Below are positions 1 to 7,903 of a DNA stretch of 64,000 nt, one piece after another (position 1 is the first letter of the stretch; each line of letters starts with the position of its first letter). Where the stretch lies: assembly GCF_028275115.1 (NCBI RefSeq), contig NZ_JAQCNH010000092.1:1-64000 (forward strand). Reading direction: 5' to 3'. Under the pieces are notes generated by a model. The model did no database searches, was not told where the DNA came from, and saw only the letters and a list, made by a program, of their open reading frames with translations. This DNA is from Halorientalis sp. GTDB lineage: Archaea > Halobacteriota > Halobacteria > Halobacteriales > Haloarculaceae. Both the position numbers and the translations under genes were made by a program.

Positions 1-1
1 C

Positions 2-1265
2 CTGCCCGATGACGTGGCAAGCGAAGCGTGGCACCAAATCGACATTCTCCGACAGATTCGCAACCACGCTGTCCGTGACTACTACGGCAGTAACTACAAC
101 GACAAGCCATCTGACTACGACCAACACAGCAAACTCAAGAACTGGACAGGCCAGTGGCCGACCTTTGCCGAACCCTCTCAACACACCGCACAACAGGCTA
201 TCAGCCAGCTTCACAGCGACCTAGAGACGCTGCAAGAACGCCAAAACGAAGGCTACGATGTTGGCCGGTTGCAGTGGCAAGGCAACGGTGAATTTCGCTC
301 GGTATCGTACAATCAACCCCGTCGCTGGAACGTGGATAACAACACGGGCGACGACCGATCTGTGCGACTTCGACTCGAAAAGATTGGCTGGTTCAGCATC
401 CGTGCAGACCGCGACGTACCACCAGCAGAGGACATTGATGAGGTAATCCTGAAAAAAGAGACGACTGGTGAATGGTACGTCTCACTCGTCACCACTGTCG
501 AAGACACACCCGAGAAACCGCCACTTAGTGAGATTGAGCCGGAGGATTGCGTGGGCGTTGACCTTGGTATCACCAGCTACACCCACACTTCGGAGAATCT
601 GTCTGTTGATACACTCGACCTGTCCGATGGGTACGACCGATATGCACGCGAACAGCGGAAACTCGACCGGAAAGAACACGCGTCTGCTAACCGGGAGAAG
701 CAACGGCGAAAGGTAGCCCAAGCAAAACGGGCAATCAAGCGGAAGGTGCGAGACTACCAGCACAAACTCACGACGTGGCTGGTCACAGAGTACGATGTTG
801 TCGCTGTTGAAGACTTGGATGTGAAGCCGATGTTAGAGGGCAGCCAGAGCGCGAAAAAAGCAAGACGCCGCGTGGTCACGGTTTCTTGACCTGCTGGAAT
901 ACAAGGCTGACCTCCACGGCACACACGTCGAAAAAGTAGAGCCAGCAGGAACGGCCAAAGAGTGCGCTGTGTGTAGTGTTGAGACGGCCAAGCCAATATG
1001 GGTACGCGAACATTCGTGTCCAGCGTGCGGCCATACGGAAGACCGCGACCTCAACGCGGCGAAGAATATTCTCAATCGCGGTTTGAAGCAGTTAGGAGCG
1101 GGACGCTCCGAATCAACGTCCCCAGAAATCGAAGATTTCTGGTGTGCGAACGAATCGCTCCGCGATTCGTCAACGCCTGTGCAGACTGCGCTCCCTACGC
1201 TCACGCCTCACCGGGAGGAAGTGAGTGCAAAGCGGGTCATTGAACCAGGAAGCCCCGGGGCTTGA
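2..1265 (+). pseudogene. tnpB: TnpB (IS1341/IS605-type RNA-guided nuclease), frameshifted and cut by window start
   Basis: The first ORF (from base 14, open further upstream in the same frame to base 2) carries the TnpB core: the first RuvC aspartate in VGVDLGITSY and the glutamate in VAVEDLDV. It then runs into a premature stop at 889. The continuation lies in another frame from about base 861 (QDAAWSRFLDLLEYKADLHG), followed by the zinc-finger CAVC..CPAC and the last RuvC aspartate in DRDLNAAKNI. The switch falls in an A-rich run (gcgaaaaaagcaag, 851-864) and fits a 2-nt deletion relative to the usual AKNKQD sequence. No tnpA is visible. The true start lies left of the window. The protein would bind an omega RNA made from the right end of the element and cut DNA; as read here it is inactive unless frameshifting occurs. 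Confidence 0.85.
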
Positions 1266-1280
1266 CCCCGGGGTGAGTTC
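1090..1280 (+). ncRNA. Candidate omega RNA / right end of the TnpB element
   Basis: TnpB elements make a guide RNA from the 3' end of tnpB and the right end of the element, with the guide taken from the flanking DNA. Here the tnpB stop codon sits in the loop of a perfect hairpin, CCCCGGGG-cttga-CCCCGGGG (1253-1273), followed by gtgagttc. Coding sequence of the interrupted HAD gene resumes at about 1281, so I place the element end near 1280. The guide would then begin with acacgatggtcgcc. The 5' boundary of the RNA is a guess; the existence of the RNA is inferred from the family, not seen directly. Confidence 0.4.
1113..1175 (+). repeat. 57-nt double-hairpin module inserted in frame in the tnpB 3' end
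   Basis: Two perfect 9-bp hairpins with 3-nt loops lie side by side: CCAGAAATC-gaa-GATTTCTGG (1122-1142) and ACGAATCGC-tcc-GCGATTCGT (1050+100, i.e. 1150-1170). The block is bounded by direct copies of TCAACG (1113-1118 and 1170-1175), 57 nt apart, so it adds 19 codons without changing frame. The residues it encodes (SPEIEDFWCANESLRDSST) interrupt the usual TnpB tail, which otherwise reads GRSEST then PVQTALP. It falls in the part of the element expected to form the omega RNA scaffold. Confidence 0.6.
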
Positions 1281-1816
1281 ACACGATGGTCGCCAACTAC
1301 GTCGACGCCTACCAGCCGTTCTACGAGATGAATCGGGACGCTCTGACCCACGCGCTGGACGTCTTCGGCGTCGAGTACACCACCGCGGAACGCGACGACG
1401 TCCTCGCCGTCTACCACGAACTCGACGTGTTCGCCGACGTGCGCGACGGGATGGAGCGGCTCGCAGAGGCCGGCTACGATCTCTATATCGTCTCGAACGG
1501 GAACCCCGAGATGCTCGATTCCATGGTCGCCCACGCCGGCGTCGACGACCTGCTGGAAGACAGGATCAGCGCCGACGAAGTGGAGGCGTTCAAACCCGAT
1601 TCGGCGCTCCACCGTCACGCCGCCGCCCGGACCGGGACACCCATCGCGGAGATCGCCCACGCCACTGCGGGCTGGTTCGACGTACAGGGCGCGTCCCACG
1701 CCGGTATGCAGGGCGTCTGGGTCGACCGCAGGGACGACCCCTAGGTGACCTTCGACGGCGACCCCGACCTGACGGTGGCGGACTTCCACGGCCTCGCGGA
1801 CGCGCTGGACGCCTGA
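1281..1816 (+). pseudogene. HAD-superfamily haloacid dehalogenase-like gene, 5' truncated by the TnpB element and with an internal amber codon
   Basis: From 1286 the translation (MVANYVDAYQPFYEMN, then YIVSNGNPEMLDSM, FKPDSALHRHAA and GWFDVQGASHAGMQGVWVDR) matches the middle and C-terminal part of haloarchaeal type II haloacid dehalogenase-like hydrolases: the Ser/Asn motif SNG and the Lys motif FKPD are present. The N-terminal DxDGT-type nucleophile region is absent and must lie beyond the insertion, left of the window. A TAG at 1742-1744 stops the ORF, yet the same frame continues as VTFDGDPDLTVADFHGLADALDA to a TGA at 1814-1816, so TAG probably replaces a TGG tryptophan codon. Non-functional on two counts. 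Confidence 0.8.
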
Positions 1817-1865
1817 GCCGACGACCGAGCGCGGCCCTTTTGCTCGCCGCGCCACAGGTTCAAAC

Positions 1866-2834
1866 GTGTCCGAGTTCGCCTTCGAGGTCGCGCTGTGTGC
1901 CCACGTGGAGCGCGAGCGCGAGGCCGTCGTCGCCCGACAGCTGGGCACCGCCTGCCACGGCAACCGGGTGATGGACACGGTCCTCATCGAACCCGGCCCT
2001 GGATTTGACGACCGGGCCGCCATCACGCCCGAGCGGATTCCTGCGTCCGCAATCGAGAGCGCGGCCGGGCCGGGCCAGGCCCGCTACTGGAAAAACGCGT
2101 TCGACATCAGTCCCGACCGCGCCGAGACGGTCGTCAAGCGGGCGGTCGAACTCGGCTTCTTCGAGCGGGAACGCCGCAACGGCCGCACCTACGTCCGCCA
2201 GACTGCGCGGTATCCCGACGACTGGTACGATTCCCTCGTGGGCATCGAGAACAAGCCCGACCTCGGCCGGCCCGGCGACCTCGAAACGCAACTCCGCAAG
2301 GACGTGAGCCTCGGTCTGCTCGACGGCGTCGTCCTCGCGACCGAGTCACACGTCACCGGCGCGCACCTCAATCGCATTCCGGACGAAGTGGGCGTCTGGC
2401 GATTCCACCCCGACAGCGGCGAGCGTGAGGTGATTCGACCGCCCGACCCGCTCGCGCCGGCCGAGGCCGGAATCGACGTGCTCGACAGACGGACTGCCCG
2501 GACGGACGTGGCGGTGGTCACTGCCGCCGAGAAGCGACAGCAGCGCCGCCGCGTGGCCGAACGCGCTTACGGGAAGGGGTGGCGGACGTACGACTTTCCC
2601 GGCTGTGCCGAAGTCGAACCGGCCGAGCGGTTCGACCGCGGTGGTCTCCCATACTGCGCCTGGAAAGGTCGTTTCGTGAACCCGGCCCGCGAGTGTGGCC
2701 CGGACTGTGGCGGGTACGACCCGGCGGATGCGCCCGCGGTGGACGCGGCCGCCGAGCGTGCCGACGGCCAGCCGTGGGACCCCGACCCCGAGGGCCGGAA
2801 GCGCCGCCAGTCCGGGCTGGACCGGTTCACGTGA
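1866..2834 (+). CDS. DUF5787 family protein
   Basis: A 322-aa protein with a GTG start that gives the typical haloarchaeal opening MSEFAFEVALCAHVERERE. Conserved-looking blocks are GIENKPDLGRPGDLETQLR, ATESHVTGAHLNRIPDEVG and, at the C-terminus, a cysteine cluster around WKGRFVNPARECGPDCGGYD that could bind a metal. I recognise the family (DUF5787) but no function is established; the N-terminal half with E-N-K-P-D resembles restriction-endonuclease-like cores, which is speculation. It stands 49 bp after the HAD remnant and its 3' end overlaps the end of the opposite small membrane gene by 8 bp. No signal peptide or membrane segment. Confidence 0.85.
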   Translation: MSEFAFEVALCAHVEREREAVVARQLGTACHGNRVMDTVLIEPGPGFDDRAAITPERIPASAIESAAGPGQARYWKNAFDISPDRAETVVKRAVELGFFERERRNGRTYVRQTARYPDDWYDSLVGIENKPDLGRPGDLETQLRKDVSLGLLDGVVLATESHVTGAHLNRIPDEVGVWRFHPDSGEREVIRPPDPLAPAEAGIDVLDRRTARTDVAVVTAAEKRQQRRRVAERAYGKGWRTYDFPGCAEVEPAERFDRGGLPYCAWKGRFVNPARECGPDCGGYDPADAPAVDAAAERADGQPWDPDPEGRKRRQSGLDRFT

Positions 2835-3030
2835 GACCCAGCCGTCGAGACACGACGACTGCACCCATGTAACACGCGGTGAAGGCTACGACGAACGCCA
2901 CGACGGGCACCGGTTCGACGGGCCGCCCGAACAGCGCGGTCGAGACGGCGTAGCCTACTGCACCGACCGCAGCGATAATCGCAGTCGCGGCCAGCGGGTG
3001 GTCCGTCGCGAACGTCTCTGCGTTGTTCAT
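2827..3030 (-). CDS. Small membrane protein, two predicted transmembrane helices
   Basis: A 67-aa protein starting MNNAETFATDHPLAATA; the longer ORF in the track starts upstream at 3192 within the MBL gene, so I use the internal ATG at 3030. Two hydrophobic stretches (about residues 14-34 and 40-60) predict a hairpin in the membrane with a short RRLGLT tail. It lies 49 bp downstream of the MBL hydrolase on the same strand and is probably cotranscribed. Family not identified; small two-helix proteins of this type are common in haloarchaea and uncharacterised. Confidence 0.65.
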   Translation of the reverse strand: MNNAETFATDHPLAATAIIAAVGAVGYAVSTALFGRPVEPVPVVAFVVAFTACYMGAVVVSRRLGLT

Positions 3031-3079
3031 CACCGGTTCCAGGCACGTCTGCGGCAAAAATCTCCGGTCAGGTTCACGC

Positions 3080-3904
3080 TCAGAGGTCGTATCGCTCGCC
3101 GTCGATGGCCAGGTCCTCCCCGAAGGCTTCGTCGGCCGGAATGAAGTGTGAGAGGTGGACGATTCGTGTCTGGTCGGCACCGAGTTCCGCACCGAGTTCT
3201 CGTGCGCCCTCCATCGTCATGTGTTTGGTCCCGAACGTCCGGAAGACGCCGTCGTCGTTCTCGTGTTTGCCGCCGAGGGGATGGTGTTCACAGAGGTGAG
3301 CTGGGACGATTCCGTCGGCCAGCAACAGGTCGGGGTCGGCCAGCACTGCACGGGACTCGTCGGGAACCCCGTAGCTGGTGTCGCCCGACAGCGAGAGTTT
3401 CGCGCCCGTCTCGGTGTCCTCGACGGCGAGGCCGTAACACACCAGCGGCGGGTGGTCGACGGGCACGAGCGTCACCTCGAACCCGCAGGTCTCGAACGGT
3501 TCGAACGGCGTCTCGGCCGAGACCGTGATGGTGTCGAGGTAGTGGTAGTCGTTTCGGACCGTCTCGGCGACGCTCTCGCCGGTCTTCGGGTCGGTCTCGT
3601 TGGCGGCGTAGACGGGGAGTTCCGAGAACAGCCGGTAGGCGTTGCCCAGTCCGTCGAGGTGGTCGAAGTGGACGTGGCTGATGACCGCCGCGTCGGGCAG
3701 GGACACGTCGCGTTCGAGGAACTGGTGGCGAAAGTCCGGGCTGGCGTCGACGAGCAACGACTCGTCGGTTCGCTCGTTGCGGACGTGGACGGAGTAGCGG
3801 GTGCGCTCGACGCCGCGCTCGCGCGCCCGCTCGCAGGTGTCACAGGAACAACCGGGCGTCGGTGTGCCGGTCGTGTCGCCGGTTCCAAGCAGCGTGACCT
3901 CCAT
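3080..3904 (-). CDS. MBL-fold metallohydrolase, PhnP-like
   Basis: A 274-aa metallo-beta-lactamase-fold protein. It opens MEVTLLGTGDTTGTPTPG followed by CSCDTC, the extra cysteine cluster found in PhnP-type phosphodiesterases, and has the metal-binding motif SHVHFDHLDGLG, a later DHPP and SLSGDTSYG, and a final HLSHF. These ligands fit a two-zinc hydrolase acting on phosphodiesters (PhnP cleaves a cyclic ribosyl phosphate); no phn genes are nearby, so the substrate is open. Full length for the family, soluble, ATG start 14 bp from the edge of the gap upstream. Confidence 0.85.
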   Translation of the reverse strand: MEVTLLGTGDTTGTPTPGCSCDTCERARERGVERTRYSVHVRNERTDESLLVDASPDFRHQFLERDVSLPDAAVISHVHFDHLDGLGNAYRLFSELPVYAANETDPKTGESVAETVRNDYHYLDTITVSAETPFEPFETCGFEVTLVPVDHPPLVCYGLAVEDTETGAKLSLSGDTSYGVPDESRAVLADPDLLLADGIVPAHLCEHHPLGGKHENDDGVFRTFGTKHMTMEGARELGAELGADQTRIVHLSHFIPADEAFGEDLAIDGERYDL

Positions 3905-4342
3905 TCGTCTCTTATGAGGTGTCCCGAGCGCCTAAACCCCTCGGCTTCGGGGCTGCCCGAGATCACCACTATCCAGCCGATGCGGGAACGTCTCGCCTTA
4001 CTGGGCCGACACATCCAGCTCGGTCAGCCGTTCGGTCACCTACCGTTTGGTGGTGGTCGCGTCCAGCTCGGGCGTCCGCTGACGCAGCCCGTTTTGTGAC
4101 GCGGACGGCCGCACGGGCGGCGACGGCTTCGGTACGGCCGACGGTAGTGGCCCGGACCCCACCGGCTGCGTCGAGGGCCCTCGTGCCGACGCCGCCTCTG
4201 GCCCCGACGGCATTGTGCCGCTAAAACCGTCCTTCGAGCCGACGACGGTCTGGACTTCTATCTGGGATAGGCGGTGGTCAGTCGCGCCCGAGTCACACGG
4301 CGAATGCCCGGTCGCAGAACTACCGGTGACCGACCCTGCCGT
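3905..4342. other. Gene-free stretch, possibly a decayed gene
   Basis: No ORF with coding character fills these 438 bases. On the minus strand around 3955-4090 a coding-like translation with two stop codons is seen (ELDATTTKR*VTERLTELDVSAQ*GETFPHRLDSGDLG), which may be the trace of a dead gene; I cannot name its family. The rest shows nothing I can support. Confidence 0.35.
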
Positions 4343-5710
4343 TCAGTCGTCCGCGTGATCGTGGTCGTGATCGTGGCCGTGCCCGTCGGCGGCGGTCTCT
4401 TCCTCGTCGGTGCCCGAGATGTCGCCCCCGGCGACCAGCGCGTCGGCGTCGCCGTCGATCATGTCGAGGTTCTTGAGGTTGTCTCGCTCCTCGAAGTCGG
4501 CGACGGCGTCTTCGAGGTCCTGCTGTGTGAGGGTGGTCCGTTCCTCGGTCAGGGCGTCCAGCACGGCCTCTCGGAGGACCAGTCGAAGATCACTCCCCGT
4601 GAGGCCCTCGGTCATCTCCGCGAGCGTCACGGGGTCGAAGTCGTCGACGTCCATCTCTCGCGTGACGATCTGCAGGATGTCCGAGCGCATGGTCCGGTCG
4701 GGCTTGGGGAAGTTGACGATCTCGTCGAAGCGTCGCCAGGCCGCGGCGTCGAGTTGGTCGGGGTGGTTGGTCGCCCCGATCAGCAACACGTCGTCGTCGA
4801 TGAGGCTGATGTCGTCGATGCTCTTGAGGAGGGTGTTGACGGCGCGTTTGATCGCGGCGTGTTCGTCCGACGAACGGGTCTTGGCCACGAAGTCGAACTC
4901 GTCCATGAAGAAGATACACGGCGAGAGTCGCCGCGCGACTTCGAAGGACTTCTCGACGTTCTTGGCCGTCTCGCCGAGGTACTGGCTGGTGATCATCGAG
5001 AGCTTCACCTCGACGAACGGCAGGTCGAGTTCGCGGGCCAGCGCCCGGGCGACCGACGTCTTGCCGGTGCCTGGCGGGCCGACGAACAGCAACTTGCCGA
5101 TCTCCCGCAGGCCGATATCCGCGAGGTAATCGCGGTGTTCGATCGCCTTGACGATCTTGTGGATTTCACCCTCCTGATTTTCGGTGAGAACCAGATCGTT
5201 CATGCTTATCTCGACTTCCTCCGGGGCGCGGATATCCACGAGGTCCAGCATCTCCTCCTCCTCCTCGTCGTCGAAGTACTCGTCGAGCAGGCTGTCGATC
5301 CAGGCCCGGTCGGCCCGGGCCGGCCGGTTCAGTTCGTGAGCCTGCTCGTAGTCCACGTCGAACTCGTCGCCGTAAGTGGCGGCCAGCGTCGGGTTCGCGC
5401 GGATCCGGCTGTCGTCCACGCGGTCGAGAAACCACTCCTCGGCCATCCCACGGTCGGTGAACTCGATATCCCCCGAAAAGTCGTCGCGATCTGTGAACAT
5501 CAGACCGGAGACGGCGTCCCAGGCCCGCTCGACGTCGGTCGCATCCGCGGCCGTCGTCGCGGTCACCGAGAGCGGTCGCTCGATACGGCCCTCGCTCCAG
5601 AACACACCCCTGTATGCCGGCGGAAGGTCGTCCGGCTCTAACTCGCGGTCGTCGTTGTACGCTGTCGCTGTCAGCAGGAACTCGACGACATCCAGCTCCG
5701 GGTCACTCAT
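4343..5710 (-). CDS. AAA-family ATPase with His/Asp-rich tail
   Basis: A 455-aa protein. Residues 1-180 are a specific N-terminal region (MSDPELDVVEFLLTATAYND), followed by a single AAA module: Walker A GPPGTGKT, Walker B IFFMDEFDFV, sensor GATNHPDQLDAAAWRRFDE and a C-terminal helical lid. The C-terminus ends in alternating His and Asp (HGHDHDHDHADD), a possible metal-binding tail. The ATG at 5710 is preferred over the ORF-track start because a TATA-like box (cttatatta on the minus strand, 5733-5742) lies about 27 nt upstream, fitting a leaderless message. Related to FtsH/Cdc48/proteasome-activating AAA proteins but lacking their partner domains; substrate unknown. Confidence 0.85.
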   Translation of the reverse strand: MSDPELDVVEFLLTATAYNDDRELEPDDLPPAYRGVFWSEGRIERPLSVTATTAADATDVERAWDAVSGLMFTDRDDFSGDIEFTDRGMAEEWFLDRVDDSRIRANPTLAATYGDEFDVDYEQAHELNRPARADRAWIDSLLDEYFDDEEEEEMLDLVDIRAPEEVEISMNDLVLTENQEGEIHKIVKAIEHRDYLADIGLREIGKLLFVGPPGTGKTSVARALARELDLPFVEVKLSMITSQYLGETAKNVEKSFEVARRLSPCIFFMDEFDFVAKTRSSDEHAAIKRAVNTLLKSIDDISLIDDDVLLIGATNHPDQLDAAAWRRFDEIVNFPKPDRTMRSDILQIVTREMDVDDFDPVTLAEMTEGLTGSDLRLVLREAVLDALTEERTTLTQQDLEDAVADFEERDNLKNLDMIDGDADALVAGGDISGTDEEETAADGHGHDHDHDHADD

Positions 5711-5800
5711 TCCCACTGTGATTCGACCGCGACTAATATAAGCCCCCCGGACTCCGCTCGCGACCGCCGTTTCCCCCCGCCGGACCTCCCCCACCGCTAT

Positions 5801-5813
5801 GTGAACTGTTCAC
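5801..5813. promoter_or_regulatory. 13-bp palindrome between divergent AAA ATPase and thiolase genes
   Basis: GTGAACTGTTCAC is a perfect palindrome around a central T. It lies in the 248-bp divergent intergenic region, 58 bp upstream of the AAA gene TATA box and about 115 bp upstream of the thiolase TATA-like gatttaaca (5928-5937). Its position suits an operator, but no protein is known to bind it. Confidence 0.4.
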
Positions 5814-5958
5814 AACAAATCGAACAACATTTCAACTGTAAGCCCTCTATACGAGGCAGTTAACATCGGAACATGAGGCCGTGCCACCGGCGACAACTGG
5901 TAGTGCCGGCGCTGGCAGTTCGACGGGATTTAACACCAACGACCCTGATGAGTTACAC

Positions 5959-7113
5959 ATGGCAGATAACACGCCAGTTGTCGTCAAAGCGTACCGGACA
6001 CCGCAGGGGAAAGAAGACGGCGTCTACTCGGATGTCCGAAGCGAGGACCTCTCGATTCCGCTGATCAACCAGATGCTTGAGGAGACCGGCCTCTCGGGCG
6101 CGGACGTCGACGACCTGATTTGGGGCTGTGCACAACAGCGCGGCGAACAGGGAAACAACATGGCCCGCGTCATCTCGTTGCTCTCCGACCTCGGCGAGAG
6201 CGTGCCCGCGACGACGGTCAACCGCTGGTGTGCCTCCTCGGCACAGGCGATTATCTCCGCGGCCGACGCCATCCGCGCCGGCCAGCGTGACGTGCTCATC
6301 GCCGGTGGTGTCGAGAGCATGTCCCGCGTCGAGATGGGCGAAAACACCGCCAACGTCCACCCGCGTCTGAACGACCACTACAACGTGATGAACCTGCAGA
6401 TGGGGATGACCGCGGAGAAGGTCGCCGACGAGCACGGCATCTCCCGGAACACCCAGGACGAGTACGCCGCTCGCTCCCAGCAACGCGCCGTCGAGGCCAC
6501 CGAAGAGGGTCGCTTCGACGACGAACTCGTTCCGATCGAAGGAACGGACGACGACGGCAACGACGTCACCGTCGAGAAAGACGAGGGACTGCGCCCGGGG
6601 ACCACCGCCGAGAAGCTCGAAGGCCTCCCGACCGTATTCAAGGCCGACGGGAGCGTCACGCCCGGGAACTCCAGCCAGATTTCCGACGGCGCGGCCGCCA
6701 CCATGCTCACGAGCAAAACGCTCGCCGAGGACCAGGGTCTGGAAATCCTCGCCGAGGTCGGCGGCAACAACGTCGCCGGTGTCGACCCCACCGTGATGGG
6801 CATCGGCCCAATCCCCGCGGTCGAGGGCCTGTGTGAGCGCACCGGTCGCGACCCCGAGGACTACGACCTGGTCGAACTCAACGAGGCCTTTGCCTCCCAG
6901 TGTTACTACTGCCAGCAGGAACTGGGCTTCGACGACGACAGCTACAACGTCAACGGCGGTGCCATCGCCATCGGCCACCCGCTCGGTGCCTCCGGTGCCC
7001 GCCTGCCCGTGACGCTCATCCACGAGATGAACAAGCGCGACGCCGAACTCGGCCTCGCGACCGAGTGTGTCGGCTTCGGACAGGGCGCAGCCATCGAGTT
7101 CGAGCTGTCCTGA
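5959..7113 (+). CDS. Thiolase (acetyl-CoA C-acyltransferase)
   Basis: A 384-aa thiolase of normal length. It would cleave 3-ketoacyl-CoA with CoA (beta-oxidation) or condense two acetyl-CoA. The acyl-accepting cysteine is C91 in NRWCASSAQA; the catalytic His is in GHPLGASGAR (about H340) and the second Cys in ECVGFGQGAA (about C370). I choose the ATG at 5959 (MADNTPVVVKAYRTP) because the 26 upstream residues in the ORF track are not thiolase-like and a TATA-like gatttaaca lies about 25 nt before it. A T-rich run (ccgacccttttttgc) follows the gene. The acyl-CoA synthetase nearby supports a fatty-acid role. Confidence 0.92.
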   Translation: MADNTPVVVKAYRTPQGKEDGVYSDVRSEDLSIPLINQMLEETGLSGADVDDLIWGCAQQRGEQGNNMARVISLLSDLGESVPATTVNRWCASSAQAIISAADAIRAGQRDVLIAGGVESMSRVEMGENTANVHPRLNDHYNVMNLQMGMTAEKVADEHGISRNTQDEYAARSQQRAVEATEEGRFDDELVPIEGTDDDGNDVTVEKDEGLRPGTTAEKLEGLPTVFKADGSVTPGNSSQISDGAAATMLTSKTLAEDQGLEILAEVGGNNVAGVDPTVMGIGPIPAVEGLCERTGRDPEDYDLVELNEAFASQCYYCQQELGFDDDSYNVNGGAIAIGHPLGASGARLPVTLIHEMNKRDAELGLATECVGFGQGAAIEFELS

Positions 7114-7224
7114 GCTTGATTTAATTACGCCGACCCTTTTTGCAACTGCAGTCGCACAATAGCGGTCCCCCACACTGTAGACGGCTCGTAGCAACCGCTT
7201 ACATGCCGAATCAGAAGGTCGGCG

Positions 7225-7893
7225 GTGACGAGCGAGACACCGACCACTGCGTTCCGGACCGAGTTCACCGATGTCTCCGACCGCTACTCCGACGCACTCG
7301 CCGACTGCGTCGAGTATTACGAACACGACGAGAGAGCGTTCTGTGGTGAACTCGAACGCGCCAGACGAGTTGAATCGGACTGTGACGACCTCCTCGCGAC
7401 AGTGCGGCGGACGGTCGGGCAGTCGATGAGTCCCAACTTCACCCGCGTCTACTTCCAGCCCGGCGGCGTTCTCGAACTGTTCGCTCGCACAGACGAGACC
7501 GCCAACCACGTCGAGACGTTCCTCGGCGAACTGGCTGCGATGGAGTCGACGCTCTCGGCGGCCGCCACTGCGGATTTCGCCAGAATGGGTGATATCGTCG
7601 TTGAGGCGGTTGGCGTGCTGTCCGCGGCCGTCAGTGACCTGTTTTCCGCCCCCGCTCACCGGAAAGTCGACGCCGTCCACGACGCCAGGGCAGCGATCAC
7701 GGATCTGGAGTCCCGGTGTGACGCGGTCAGACAAAAACTGGTCTCGGAGGTGTTCGCGACCGACGACACCGCTGCCGCACTGATGATCCGGGAACTCGCG
7801 TTGTGGCTCGACCGGGCGATGGACGCCGTCGAGCAGGCGGTCTCCCTCGACAGCACGGCCGTCTCGACGACCGACCGCAACGGGCCGAACTAG
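7225..7893 (+). CDS. DUF47/PhoU-like protein
   Basis: A 222-aa all-helical protein with GTG start (MTSETPTTAFRTEFTD). Heptad-like helices throughout, an internal VEAVGVLSAAVSDLF block and a final RELALWLDRAMDAVEQA match the DUF47/PhoU-like fold, whose members often act next to phosphate permeases as regulators or chaperones. No phosphate transporter is seen here: neighbours are thiolase upstream and the convergent acyl-CoA synthetase 10 bp downstream. Assignment to the family is moderate; the role is unknown. Confidence 0.6.
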   Translation: MTSETPTTAFRTEFTDVSDRYSDALADCVEYYEHDERAFCGELERARRVESDCDDLLATVRRTVGQSMSPNFTRVYFQPGGVLELFARTDETANHVETFLGELAAMESTLSAAATADFARMGDIVVEAVGVLSAAVSDLFSAPAHRKVDAVHDARAAITDLESRCDAVRQKLVSEVFATDDTAAALMIRELALWLDRAMDAVEQAVSLDSTAVSTTDRNGPN

Positions 7894-7903
7894 CCGTCGC
7901 GAC

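Noticed and set aside
4274-5641. 455-aa ORF antisense to the AAA ATPase
   Set aside because: Mirror of a coding gene; no motif.
5953-7734. 593-aa ORF antisense to thiolase and DUF47
   Set aside because: GC-driven open frame; both sense genes are convincing.
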